Assembly: GCA_052389755.1 (NCBI GenBank)
Contig: JBQTHP010000013.1
Coordinates: 1-18,323, forward strand
DNA: 18,323 nucleotides
DNA from: JBQTHP01 sp052389755
Lineage (GTDB): Bacteria > Pseudomonadota > Gammaproteobacteria > Steroidobacterales > Steroidobacteraceae
Direction: 5' to 3'
The position numbers were made by a program, and so were the translations under genes. The notes beneath the pieces were generated by a model, which was given only the letters and a program-made list of their open reading frames with translations, was not told where the DNA came from and did no database searches. Shown here one piece after another: positions 1-8,039 of this stretch (the first letter of the stretch is position 1; each line of letters begins with the position of its first letter).

Positions 1-2
1 AT

Positions 3-68
3 GCCTTCATAGGGCCCGTCCGGTTCGACGAGCGGGATGTGGAAACGGAGTCATGGTTCCTCGATTGA
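3..68 (+). CDS. Possible 3' end of an unidentified gene (partial)
   Basis: The frame that enters the window at base 3 stays open for 21 codons, ends at TGA 66-68, and reads FIGPVRFDERDVETE near its middle. It has a plausible mix of charged and hydrophobic residues and GC-rich codons, unlike the Arg-rich nonsense in the other frames here. I do not recognise the family and its start lies outside the window. It could equally be a chance open stretch. Confidence 0.22.
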   Translation, partial: AFIGPVRFDERDVETESWFLD

Positions 69-399
69 GACACCGCCAACCGAAAGCGGCGGCCACAGCC
101 GAGAGGCACCTACCACCACTGCGCCACATCTCGACTCAACCCAGCGGCCCGCGCTCGGCACCCGCGCTAATGCGATCGCGCAGGGGCCTTCAACGCACGC
201 CGGTCGCACGAACGTCCACGCTCGACTCGACGTTCTTGTCCGTCTTCGCCGTCGTAGACGTCTGAGTCGTTTGAGCCGTCTGCTCCGGCCGGAGGGCGGA
301 AGCCGGAAGCCGGTGGCCGTTCCCGATGTGACGTAATTGGCCGTAATCCGCCCGGACTTCATCTAACGTTCAGCCGAAGCTACGTAGGCTGACGCCCGC
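69..399. other. About 330 bases with no convincing gene
   Basis: Open frames exist on both strands, but their translations are dominated by Arg, Ser, Pro and Thr with runs such as RLRRRRRLSRL, typical of out-of-frame GC-rich DNA. I see no conserved domain, tRNA-like cloverleaf or U-tailed hairpin. Bases 240-285 have a degenerate repetitive texture built on GTCGTAG/GTCTGAG/GTCGTTTGAG, and 298-313 carries a short direct repeat (GGAAGCC twice). The stretch just before base 400 should hold the promoter of the lipoprotein gene, but I cannot point to a clear -35/-10 pair. Confidence 0.4.
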
Positions 400-951
400 A
401 TGACGCGCATCACACAGGTCTCACGCGCCGCCCTTGCGGTCCTCGTGCTCGCCTCGCTCGGGGGCTGCGCCACGCTCTCCGAAAGCGAGTGCCGTCTCAG
501 TGACTGGTACGACATCGGCTTTCGCGACGGCCGCCAGGGCCAGCCGACGGACCGGATCAACGAGCACGTGCAGGCCTGTGCCAGGCACGGCACCGCGCCC
601 GACCGGGAACGGTATCTCGATGGACGCTTCGCGGGACTCGAAAGCTATTGCACGCCGCACAACGGGCTCGCCGTCGGGCGATCGGGGCATGCCTACTACG
701 GGGTGTGCGCGCGGCACGACGAGCGGGCCTTCATGTCCGGCTACTCGCTCGGTCACTCGCTGCATCGCGCGCACGGCCGCCTGTACTCGATCAATTCCGA
801 GATCTCCACGGTCGAAGAAAAGCTCAAATCCAAGGAGACGACCGACGAGGATCGCGCCGTCGCCGTGTATCGGCGCGTGCATCTCGAAGGCGAGCGCGGC
901 GCCGCATCCGCCGAGGTGGATCGCCTGGAGTGGGAAGCTCAGTCGTTCTGA
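400..951 (+). CDS. DUF2799 family lipoprotein
   Basis: This is an 183-residue exported lipoprotein of unknown function. The N-terminus has a charged start, a hydrophobic core (residues 10-20) and a lipobox LGGC with the acylated Cys at 23, so it should be anchored in the membrane facing the periplasm. The mature part matches DUF2799: DWYDIGFRDG near 35-45, a YLDGR-type repeat near 73, and the YCTPHNG segment near 82-89 followed by a Gly-rich, Cys-containing stretch (GHAYYGVC). The C-terminal 60 residues are charged and probably helical. The ATG at 400 gives a proper signal peptide, although only a weak AGG lies upstream. The last 13 bp overlap the convergent kinase gene. The family is well recognised; its role is not known. 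Confidence 0.85.
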   Translation: MTRITQVSRAALAVLVLASLGGCATLSESECRLSDWYDIGFRDGRQGQPTDRINEHVQACARHGTAPDRERYLDGRFAGLESYCTPHNGLAVGRSGHAYYGVCARHDERAFMSGYSLGHSLHRAHGRLYSINSEISTVEEKLKSKETTDEDRAVAVYRRVHLEGERGAASAEVDRLEWEAQSF

Positions 952-3023
952 ATCGCCGCGACGACCTTGTCCGGATCGGCCGGCTTGACCAGGTGACGGT
1001 CGAACCCCGCTTCCGCTGATCGTCGCAGGTCGTCCGCCTGTCCGTAGCCGGAAAGCGCGATGAGACGAATGCGCGCGAGCAACGGATCGGCGCGCACCGC
1101 GCGCGCCACGTCGAATCCGTCCATGTCCGGCATGCCGAGATCGAGCACCATCGCCTGCGGGTGAAAGGACTGCGCGACGACGAGCGCTTCCGATCCGCTG
1201 TGCGCGGTGCGGACGTCGTGCCCGTCTCCCGCAAGCACCATCGCGAGACTCTCCGCGGCGTCGATGTGATCGTCCACGATCAGCACGCGCAATCGTGCGC
1301 CCTCGGCGGCGACATCGCCCGCCGCATCCAGAGCCGACTGAGCGGCGGTCGAGCCAGCGGAGGCCCCGCGTCTGCGCGCCGGCAACTGCAGGACGAACTC
1401 GCTGCCCTTACCGATTCCTTCGCTGTTCGCGGACAGCGTACCTCCATGCAGCTCCGCGAGACTGCGGGCGAGAGACAGACCGACCCCGAGCCCGCCCTGC
1501 ACCGTGCGCGCCCGATGGCCGGCCTGCGCGAAGAGCTCGAATACTCGCGCGAGCTCGTCGGGCCGCATGCCGATGCCCGTATCGCGCACGCGCACGACCA
1601 GGTCATCACCGGTCCGCTCGGCGACGAGCGTGATCTCGCCGCCGTCCGCCGTGTACTTGGCGGCGTTGTTGAGCAGGTTCGCGAGAAGCTGTGGCAGGCG
1701 CGTCGGGTCGGCCTCGAGCTCGATTCGCTCGGGTGGAATCGTGACGCGCAGCCGATGATGACGCGCATCGATGACCGGACGCGAGAGGTCGACCGCTTCC
1801 TGCACGACATCCGCAAGGTCGATCCGCTCTCTCGTCAGCACGATCTTGCCGGTGCGGATCCGAGACAGATCGAGCAGATCGTCGACGAGGCGAACGAGAT
1901 GACGGAGCTGCCGTTCCATCAGCGCCTGCGCCTTCGCAACGATTTGCGGATCGGCAGCACCGCGCGCGAGCAGCGCGAGGGCGTTCTGCAGCGGCGCGAG
2001 TGGATTGCGCAACTCGTGGCCGAGCACGGCGAGAAACTCGTCCTTGCGCCGGTCGGCCTCGGCGAGCTGCGCCGCCTGTTCGGCGAGGCGCTCTTCGCTG
2101 CGAAGCAGATTCGCATACTGCTCCGCATGCCCGCGTTCGGCGCGTTTGCGCTCGGCGGTGGAGGCGCCCAGAAAGAGCCCGGTCACGGCGACTACCGCCA
2201 TGAAGAGCTCGACCTGCAGCAGGCTCGCGTGCAGGGAGGTCACGACGAACGGGCCCCGGCCCGCAAGCGTTGCGGCGATCGTGATGCTCGCCGCGAAGAA
2301 TACGAGCGTCGCCGTGGCGTGCTGACCGAGGCGCAGCGCGCACCAGATGACGGCCGGGAAGAGCAGGTAGTGCAGCGGATACGAGGTCCGGACTCCGCCG
2401 CCCGCAAACACCACGATGCTCAAAGCCAGCAGTGCCACGACGAGCGCGCCGGTCTCGAGCGGCCGACCGAGCCGAAAACCTCGTCGCGTCTGATCGGCCC
2501 ACACGAATATCGAAGGAGCCATCACGAGATTGCCGATGGCGTCTCCTGTCCACCAGATCGCCCAGAGACGCAGCCAGTTGCTCCACGCTTCGTTCTCGAA
2601 GAGGCACAGGCTCGTGACGCCAATCGTGGCGCTCACAATGGTGCTCACGAGCGCTCCGAAAACGAACAATGCCGCTACGTCGCGCAGCCGTCCGAGACCG
2701 GGTTTAAATCCCACGCGCGCAAGCAGCGTCGCGCCCACCAGCGCTTCGAGCGTGTTGCCGATTGCGATGAACGCGGAGCTGGCCGCGGAGGCGCCACTCG
2801 TGAGGTTCGCCACGAAGGCGCCCAGGGCGATGGCCGGCCACAGCCGCCGTCCTCGCAGAACGAGCAACGCGAGCGCGACGCCCGTGGCGGGCCAGACGAC
2901 GGAGACCTGATCCGCCACGACCGCCAGCGCGAGCCCGATCCTCGCGGCAACGACGTAGACCGCGGCGGCGAACAGGATCTCGAGCGCGAATGCAGCGGCG
3001 GACGTTCTTTCGTTTGTGCTCAC
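939..3023 (-). CDS. MASE1-domain hybrid sensor histidine kinase
   Basis: This 694-residue inner-membrane hybrid kinase should autophosphorylate on His and pass phosphate to its own receiver. Domains in order: a MASE1 multi-pass sensor (about 12-290, with the hallmarks VWPATGVALALL and WWTGDAIGNLVMAP), a short coiled coil (295-328), HisKA with H336 in GHELRNPL, and HATPase with the N-box near 449-457, DTGIGM at 481-486 and GGLGVG at 510-515. The C-terminal receiver (578-692) has the acidic pair D584-D585, acceptor D628, S658 and K680, so it looks active. The start is GTG, preceded by a G-rich AAGGGGGG. It lies 30 bp after the molybdopterin subunit on the same strand and is probably co-transcribed. 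No separate output protein is adjacent, so its partner is unknown. Confidence 0.93.
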   Translation of the reverse strand: MSTNERTSAAAFALEILFAAAVYVVAARIGLALAVVADQVSVVWPATGVALALLVLRGRRLWPAIALGAFVANLTSGASAASSAFIAIGNTLEALVGATLLARVGFKPGLGRLRDVAALFVFGALVSTIVSATIGVTSLCLFENEAWSNWLRLWAIWWTGDAIGNLVMAPSIFVWADQTRRGFRLGRPLETGALVVALLALSIVVFAGGGVRTSYPLHYLLFPAVIWCALRLGQHATATLVFFAASITIAATLAGRGPFVVTSLHASLLQVELFMAVVAVTGLFLGASTAERKRAERGHAEQYANLLRSEERLAEQAAQLAEADRRKDEFLAVLGHELRNPLAPLQNALALLARGAADPQIVAKAQALMERQLRHLVRLVDDLLDLSRIRTGKIVLTRERIDLADVVQEAVDLSRPVIDARHHRLRVTIPPERIELEADPTRLPQLLANLLNNAAKYTADGGEITLVAERTGDDLVVRVRDTGIGMRPDELARVFELFAQAGHRARTVQGGLGVGLSLARSLAELHGGTLSANSEGIGKGSEFVLQLPARRRGASAGSTAAQSALDAAGDVAAEGARLRVLIVDDHIDAAESLAMVLAGDGHDVRTAHSGSEALVVAQSFHPQAMVLDLGMPDMDGFDVARAVRADPLLARIRLIALSGYGQADDLRRSAEAGFDRHLVKPADPDKVVAAIQND

Positions 3024-3053
3024 GGCCCCCCTTTTCGCGTTCGAGCATCCGCT

Positions 3054-5237
3054 TCAGGCGCCGGCGAGACTCGCGGCGATGGGAAGGCGCCGGGTGCGCT
3101 TGCCGGTCGCGGCGAACATCGCGTTGCACACGGCAGGCGCGATGCACGGCACGCCCGGCTCTCCGACGCCGCCCATCGGGCCGTCGCTTGCAACGATGTG
3201 GGTTTCCACCCGCGGCATCTCGTTCATCCGCAACACCGGATAATCGTTGAAATTGCTCTGCTCGACGAGTCCGTCGCGCAGCGTGATGGCCCCGCGCAAG
3301 GCCGCCGACAGTCCGAACACGATGCCGCTTTCCATCTGCGCTTCAACCTGCGCAGGGTTCACGACGCGACCGCAATCGATCGCGCAGACGACGCGATGCA
3401 CCCGCACGCTGTCGCCCGAGACCGAAACCTCGGCAATCTGCGCGACGATGCTGCCGAAGCTCTCCTCCAGCGCAACGCCGCGCGAACGCCCGCTCGGGAC
3501 GCGCGAGTGCCAACCGGCTTTCTCGGCGGCGAGATCGAGCACCGCGAGGTGGCGAGGCTTGTCGGCGAGCAGCGCGCGGCGCAGCTCGAGCGGGTCGCGT
3601 CGCGCGGCGTCGGCGAGCTCGTCGAGGAACGAGTTCACGACGAATCCCGTATGGGAATGGCCGACCGAGCGCCACCATTGCACGGTGACCGGCAGCACGG
3701 GCGAGTGCAGCTCCACGCGAAGATTCGGGATCGTGTACGGCATGTCCGATGCGCCTTCCGTGCTCGCCGGATCGATACCGTCCGGAGCGACCAGCGCCGC
3801 GAACGGGGTGCCGTTGAGAATCGACTGGCCGACGACTGTGTGACGCCACGCGAGCGGCATGCCTGCACGATCGATGCCACCGCGCAGACGATGCAGCCAG
3901 AAGGGCCGGTACCAGCCCCCGCGCATGTCGTCCTCGCGCGCCCATACGACCTTCACGGGCTTGCCGGTCGCCTTCGCAAGGTGGACGGCTTCGACGACGA
4001 AATCGGATTGGGGATTCGCGCGACGACCGAAGCCCCCGCCGAGAAAGGTCGTGTGGATGCGAACGTTCTCGGGCCCGATACCCGCGGCTTTCCCGGCGGA
4101 GGCGGCGTCCACCGTCTGGAACTGCGTTCCGGTCCAGATCTCGCACTCCCCGCCGCGTACCTCGGCGACGCAGTTGAGCGGCTCCATGCACGCGTGCGCG
4201 AGGAACGGCAGCTCGTACTCCGCGTCGAGTACGCGCCATGCGCTCGCGAGCGCCCGATCCACGTCCCCGGTCTGCTTCGCCACCGCTCCGGGCGTCAGAG
4301 CGAGCCGCCGGTACTGTTCGCGAATGGCCCGCGTCGACAGATGCGCCCCGGCGCCGGCGTCCCAGTCGATTTCGAGCGCGTCGCGTCCGCGCCGTGCGGC
4401 CCACGTATTCGTCGCAAGCACTGCGACACCGGAAGGGATCTGTCTCACGGCGACCACGCCCGGAATCGCGCGCGTCGCGGCGTCCCTGAAACCGATCACG
4501 GCGCCACCGAAGGTCGGCGAGCGCGCGACCATCGCGACGAGCATGTCGGGACGCTGGACATCGAGTCCGAACTGCGCGCGGCCAGTCACCTTCGCGAGTG
4601 AATCGAGCCGGCGGACCGGTTTGCCGATGAAGCGGAAATCCTTTGGATCCTTGAGCGGCACGTCCGTGGGCGGCTCGAGCTCCCGCGCGACCGCGACCAA
4701 CTCGCCGTAGCGCGCGCGCCGCGTGCCGTCCGTGACGACGCCATCCTCGGTGCGCAGGCTCGCGGCATCGACCTGCCAGGTCCTGGCCGCGGCGGCGATC
4801 AGCATCGTGCGCGCGAGCGCGCCCGCTATGCGCAGCGACTCGAACGTGGTCGATGCGCTCGAGCTGCCGCCGGTGAATTGCATGGGCATGGCCGGATGGT
4901 TGAACGCCGGATCCACCGGCGCGAACTCCACCCGCAGACGAGTCGGATCGACGTCGAGCTCCTCGGCGAGGATCGTCGGCAGCGAGGTGTGCACACCCTG
5001 GCCCATCTCCGACTTGCCGATGATGACCGTGATCGCGTCGTCCGGATCGATGCGGACGAACGCGTGCGGCGCGAACGGCTCGCGCGCTCTCGCCGCGGCA
5101 TACAGTCGGTCGTTGCGCCGCGCGAGCTGCACGCCGATGCCGAGGCCGGCGCCGATGACGACCACGCCGATCACGAAATGGCGCCGGCCGAGCGCCGGCC
5201 CATTCGCCGCGAGCTCGTGAGGGCGCAGCTCAGGCAT
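3054..5237 (-). CDS. Molybdopterin-binding subunit of an IorB-like aldehyde/isoquinoline oxidoreductase
   Basis: This 727-residue protein is the large catalytic subunit of a xanthine dehydrogenase-family molybdenum hydroxylase, closest in layout to IorB. Visible motifs are EMGQGVHTSLP near 77-87, the Gly-rich FLGGGFGRR at 398-406, WRSVGHSHTGFVVNSFLDE near 522-540, and GGVGEPG at 689-695, where E693 is the expected catalytic Glu. The N-terminus has GRRHFVIGVVVIGAG, a twin-arginine-like signal, which suggests export as a folded complex. The ATG at 5237 lies within the last codons of the [2Fe-2S] gene (8-bp overlap ATGCCTGA), so translation is coupled. The frame is open further upstream, but those residues are an out-of-frame reading of the Fe-S gene. 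No FAD subunit is present, as in IorAB enzymes that pass electrons to cytochromes. The substrate cannot be told from sequence. Confidence 0.92.
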   Translation of the reverse strand: MPELRPHELAANGPALGRRHFVIGVVVIGAGLGIGVQLARRNDRLYAAARAREPFAPHAFVRIDPDDAITVIIGKSEMGQGVHTSLPTILAEELDVDPTRLRVEFAPVDPAFNHPAMPMQFTGGSSSASTTFESLRIAGALARTMLIAAAARTWQVDAASLRTEDGVVTDGTRRARYGELVAVARELEPPTDVPLKDPKDFRFIGKPVRRLDSLAKVTGRAQFGLDVQRPDMLVAMVARSPTFGGAVIGFRDAATRAIPGVVAVRQIPSGVAVLATNTWAARRGRDALEIDWDAGAGAHLSTRAIREQYRRLALTPGAVAKQTGDVDRALASAWRVLDAEYELPFLAHACMEPLNCVAEVRGGECEIWTGTQFQTVDAASAGKAAGIGPENVRIHTTFLGGGFGRRANPQSDFVVEAVHLAKATGKPVKVVWAREDDMRGGWYRPFWLHRLRGGIDRAGMPLAWRHTVVGQSILNGTPFAALVAPDGIDPASTEGASDMPYTIPNLRVELHSPVLPVTVQWWRSVGHSHTGFVVNSFLDELADAARRDPLELRRALLADKPRHLAVLDLAAEKAGWHSRVPSGRSRGVALEESFGSIVAQIAEVSVSGDSVRVHRVVCAIDCGRVVNPAQVEAQMESGIVFGLSAALRGAITLRDGLVEQSNFNDYPVLRMNEMPRVETHIVASDGPMGGVGEPGVPCIAPAVCNAMFAATGKRTRRLPIAASLAGA

Positions 5238-5694
5238 CTTGTGCGAGCTCTGCGGCGGCGCGCCGAATGGCGGCGCGAATGCGCTGATATGTGCCGCATC
5301 GGCAGATGTTGCCGGCCATCGCGACGTCGATCTCTTCGTCGCTCGGGGCGGGATTCGACGCGAGCAGTGCCGCGGCCGACATGATCTGTCCCGACTGACA
5401 GTAGCCGCACTGCACGACGTCGAGCTCGATCCAGGCCCGCTGCACCGGATGCTCGCCGTTCGCGGACAGTCCTTCGATGGTCGTGACGCGCTTGCCTGCG
5501 ACGACCGCCGCCGGGGTGACGCACGCGCGCACGGGGCGCCCGTCGAGATGCACCGTGCACGCGCCGCAGAGCGCCATGCCGCAGCCGTACTTCGTTCCGG
5601 TAAGCTGCAGCAGATCCCGCAGCACCCACAGGAGCGGCATCGGCGGCTCCGCATCGACCTCGACCGCGCGGCCGTTCAGCGTGAATGCAATCAC
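5230..5694 (-). CDS. [2Fe-2S]-binding small subunit of the molybdenum hydroxylase (IorA-like)
   Basis: This 154-residue electron-transfer subunit carries two [2Fe-2S] clusters. The N-terminal plant-ferredoxin-type domain has C38, C43, C46 and C58 (GTKYGCGMALCGACTVHLDG). The C-terminal helical domain has C96 and C99 (QCGYCQSGQIM) and C131 and C133 (GNICRCGTY). Length and cysteine spacing are normal for the family. I chose the GTG at 5694 because GGGAAGG sits 8 bases upstream and the protein then begins IAFTLNGRAVEV, the usual start of these subunits. An in-frame extension to 5856 adds 54 residues unlike the family. It is the first gene of the run and overlaps the catalytic subunit by 8 bp. Confidence 0.92.
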   Translation of the reverse strand: MIAFTLNGRAVEVDAEPPMPLLWVLRDLLQLTGTKYGCGMALCGACTVHLDGRPVRACVTPAAVVAGKRVTTIEGLSANGEHPVQRAWIELDVVQCGYCQSGQIMSAAALLASNPAPSDEEIDVAMAGNICRCGTYQRIRAAIRRAAAELAQDA

Positions 5695-5756
5695 AGTCGT
5701 AACCTTCCCGGGAGCGGATCGCCTGCGACGGGAGACCGCAAGGGTGCGTCGAGCCG

Positions 5757-5785
5757 ATGTTACGAAGCGTCGCCTTGCCTGACAA
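5757..5785 (-). promoter_or_regulatory. Sigma70-type promoter for the oxidoreductase genes
   Basis: On the minus strand TTGTCA (5785-5780) is followed after exactly 17 bases by TAACAT (5762-5757), a 5/6 and 4/6 match to the -35 and -10 consensus. Transcription would start near 5750, leaving a leader of about 55 bases before the GTG at 5694. It lies in the divergent gap between the oxidoreductase genes and the VOC remnant. Confidence 0.55.
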
Positions 5786-5805
5786 TCGCAGGGCGGAGAA
5801 AAAAC

Positions 5806-5809
5806 GAGG
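5806..5809 (+). promoter_or_regulatory. Ribosome binding site of the VOC remnant
   Basis: GAGG stands six bases before the ATG at 5816, a near-ideal spacing. Its conservation means the 29-codon remnant is probably still translated and could feed ribosomes to the overlapping gene at 5902. Confidence 0.5.
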
Positions 5810-5815
5810 TTCCCC

Positions 5816-5905
5816 ATGTCCATCGGCAAGCTTTCGCAGGCAGCGATCAACGTCAAGGATCTGCCACGCGCCGTCGCCTTCTATCGCGACGTGGAGCGCG
5901 CGTGA
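5816..5905 (+). pseudogene. N-terminal remnant of a VOC/glyoxalase family gene
   Basis: This open frame codes for 29 residues and then stops. INVKDLPRAVAFYRDV (residues 11-26) is the first beta-alpha unit of VOC-superfamily proteins (glyoxalase/bleomycin-resistance fold), which normally continue with a Leu-Gly-rich turn and run past 110 residues. Here the match ends at YRDV; after ERA comes TGA at 5903-5905. The downstream sequence is in another frame and codes for a Rossmann protein, so the rest of the VOC gene is gone. The start signals are intact. The stop overlaps the next start as GTGA, so the remnant may now act as a translated leader. Too short to be an enzyme. Confidence 0.72.
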
Positions 5906-6675
5906 TCCAACTGTCCGCGATCGCCTTCGCAGTGCTCGCGACGCTGACGGCCTGTGCGTCGCCCGGGGGCGCGGGCGCGGCCGCGCGCAAGCCGTTGATG
6001 CTGATCGTCGGCGCGACCGGCGGCACCGGAAAGGAGGCCGTCGAGCAGGCGCTCGAGAAGGGCTACGCCGTGCGCGCGCTGGTGCGCGACGAGGCGAAGG
6101 CGCGAACGCTGTTCGGCGATCGCGTGACGTACGCGGTCGGCGATGTTCGCCAGCCGCGCTCGCTTCCGCCCGCGATGCGAGGCGTCGACTACGTCGTCTC
6201 GGCGCTCGGCTCGAACGTGCAACGCGATCCGGAGAACAAGCCCGAGCTCGTCGATTACGGCGGCGTCAGATCGCTCGCCGAAGCCGCACAGAAAGCGGGT
6301 GTGCAGCACTTCGTGCTGACATCCTCGATGGGCGTGACGAATCCGGACCATCAGCTGAACCGCATCCTCGACAACATCCTCATCTGGAAATTGAAGGGCG
6401 AAGAGGTGCTTCGCGCCGCGGGTGTCCCGTACACGATCGTGCGGCCGGGCAGCCTCAACAACGACCCCGGCGGACAGAAAGGAATCAAGGTGCTGCAGGG
6501 CGACCCCGAGGACGTGGTCGGGCAGATTCCGCGCGCCGACGTCGCGGCCGTTCTGGTCAACGCGGTCGGCCGCAAGGAAGCCCTCGGCACGACCTTCGAG
6601 ATCGTGAGCGACCCCGACTCCCCGCTCCCGGACTGGGACGCCTTCTTCGCAGGGCTCGAGCCCGATGTCCGCTGA
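5902..6675 (+). CDS. NAD(P)-binding Rossmann protein (atypical SDR) with a lipoprotein-like N-terminus
   Basis: From the GTG at 5902 this is a 257-residue atypical short-chain dehydrogenase of the NAD(P)H-binding NmrA/SDR-a5 type. It shows the dinucleotide motif GATGGTG at 37-43, LVRD at 60-63, a DVRQP segment near 81, VQHFVLTSSMGV at 134-145 and YTIVRPGSL near 177-185. The first 18 residues are hydrophobic and end in LTAC, a lipobox-like site, followed by a Gly/Ala linker. That is odd for a protein binding a cytoplasmic cofactor, and no positive charge precedes the hydrophobic stretch. The frame is open far upstream, but those residues are an out-of-frame reading of the Fe-S and VOC regions. 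The last 11 bp overlap the MFS gene. The substrate is unknown. Confidence 0.82.
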   Translation: MIQLSAIAFAVLATLTACASPGGAGAAARKPLMLIVGATGGTGKEAVEQALEKGYAVRALVRDEAKARTLFGDRVTYAVGDVRQPRSLPPAMRGVDYVVSALGSNVQRDPENKPELVDYGGVRSLAEAAQKAGVQHFVLTSSMGVTNPDHQLNRILDNILIWKLKGEEVLRAAGVPYTIVRPGSLNNDPGGQKGIKVLQGDPEDVVGQIPRADVAAVLVNAVGRKEALGTTFEIVSDPDSPLPDWDAFFAGLEPDVR

Positions 6676-8017
6676 GCCCGGCGCGGATGCGTCCGTGCTC
6701 GGGCGTCTCCTGACGCGCGTCGCGCCGATCGAACCGCGCGAGACGCCTGCGGTCGTGGCCGCGTTCTGCCTGTTCTTCTGCGTGCTCGGCGGTTACTTCG
6801 CCGTGCGGCCGGTGCGCGAGACGATCGGGACGATCCTCGGGGAGGAGCGCGTCGCCGATCTGTATTTTGCCACCTGGATGGCGTCGCTCCTCGTGATCCC
6901 CGCGTACGGCTTTCTGGTCGCACGCTTCCGCCGCAGCGTGCTGCTGCCTTCGATCTACGGCGGCATTGCCGTTGCGCTCGCATCCGTCGGCCTCGCGCTG
7001 CAGACGAGCGGCGGGAGCATCGCCGTCGGGCAGTTCTTCTACGTGTTCATCAGCGTGCTCAACCTGTTCATCGTGTCGGTGTTCTGGAGCTTTCTCCTCG
7101 AGCTCTTCGACAGCGGCCAGAGCAAGCGGCTGTTCGGCGTGATCGCCGCGGGCGGCACGGCCGGGGCGCTGCTCGGCCCGCTCATGACGGATCTGTCGGT
7201 CAGTTACATCGGCAACGGCGGCGTGCTGTTCCTCGGTGCCTCGCTGTTCGTGGGCGCGATTCTCTCGCAGCGCGTGCTGATAGCCATTTGGGCGCGCGAG
7301 CGCGCCGAGGGGGCAGCAGGCGCCGAGGCGCCTCGGGGGAACCCTGTAGCCGCACCCGCCGTCCGGGATCGCCCGATCGGCGGCAATCCGCTTGCGGGGA
7401 TCACGCTGGTAGCGCGCTCGCCCTACCTCCTCGGCATCGCACTATTCGTGTTGCTGCTCGCCTCTGTGACCACGTTCCTGTATTTCGAGCAGCTTCGCCT
7501 CGTCAAGGAGACTTTCCCCGACATCGAGCAGCGCACGCGCGTGTTCGCGCGCCTCGACTGGATCGTGCAGAGCCTGACGATCGTCTCCCAGATCTTCATC
7601 ACCGGGCGCATCGCATCGAGGCTCGGGCTCACGGTACTGCTCACCATCGTGCCGGTCGCGATGGTGTTCGGTTTCCTCGCGCTCGCCGCTTCCGGTACCT
7701 TCGCGATGCTCGCCGTCGTGTTCGTGCTGCGGCGGGCGGGCGAGTACGCGTTCGTTCGTCCCGGGCGGGAAATGCTCTTCAGCCGTGCCGACACTGAGAC
7801 CAAGTACAAGGCGAAGAATCTCATCGACGTGCCCGTGTACCGCGGCGCCGACTGGGTCGCGGGCCAGGTGAAGACCGGCCTCGACGGCGCAGGCTTCGCA
7901 GCGGCCGTGGTGGCGATGCTCGGAGCTGCGATCGCAGGCGCGTGGGCGGTCAACGGATGGTGGCTGGGACGGCGCCACGACGCGGGCACGCCGGTCGCCC
8001 GAACGTCGTCGTTCTAA
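6665..8017 (+). CDS. MFS-type transporter, TLC/nucleotide-carrier-like
   Basis: This 450-residue inner-membrane carrier has about twelve hydrophobic segments in two halves. They are split by a charged Gly/Ala/Pro-rich loop (about 209-240), as in the major facilitator fold. The N-terminal GGYFAVRPVRETIG (42-55) and the C-terminal block RRAGEYAFVRPGRE (356-369) with KYKAKNLIDVPVYRGAD (380-396) belong to a proteobacterial MFS family related to the ATP/ADP (TLC) carriers. Related proteins are often called NTP/NDP exchangers without experimental support, so the substrate is open. The ATG at 6665 lies inside the end of the SDR gene (11-bp overlap), which points to coupled translation. The gene ends 22 bp from the convergent kinase gene. 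Confidence 0.85.
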   Translation: MSAEPGADASVLGRLLTRVAPIEPRETPAVVAAFCLFFCVLGGYFAVRPVRETIGTILGEERVADLYFATWMASLLVIPAYGFLVARFRRSVLLPSIYGGIAVALASVGLALQTSGGSIAVGQFFYVFISVLNLFIVSVFWSFLLELFDSGQSKRLFGVIAAGGTAGALLGPLMTDLSVSYIGNGGVLFLGASLFVGAILSQRVLIAIWARERAEGAAGAEAPRGNPVAAPAVRDRPIGGNPLAGITLVARSPYLLGIALFVLLLASVTTFLYFEQLRLVKETFPDIEQRTRVFARLDWIVQSLTIVSQIFITGRIASRLGLTVLLTIVPVAMVFGFLALAASGTFAMLAVVFVLRRAGEYAFVRPGREMLFSRADTETKYKAKNLIDVPVYRGADWVAGQVKTGLDGAGFAAAVVAMLGAAIAGAWAVNGWWLGRRHDAGTPVARTSSF

Positions 8018-8039
8018 TCCACCTCTTCGGTGCGGAGTC

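Noticed and set aside
361..395. Integron attC-like or inverted-repeat end around CTAACGTTCAG
   Set aside because: Only the central AACGTT is palindromic and no matching second core site or cassette structure is present.
1161..4601. An 1146-codon open frame on the plus strand
   Set aside because: It spans two convincing minus-strand genes, and its product is an Arg/Glu/His-rich string with no domain. GC-rich coding DNA commonly leaves such antisense frames open.
5238..5654. N-terminal extension of the molybdopterin subunit to 866 residues
   Set aside because: The added 139 residues are Ser/Arg/Cys-rich and come from reading the [2Fe-2S] gene in the wrong frame; the true start is the ATG in the 8-bp overlap.
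5239..5901. Upstream extension of the SDR frame
   Set aside because: It is antisense to the Fe-S subunit and then an out-of-frame reading of the VOC remnant, with no family similarity.
8018..8039. Rho-independent terminator between the convergent MFS and kinase genes
   Set aside because: Only a 4-bp stem (CACC/GGTG) is possible and no T-run follows on either strand.
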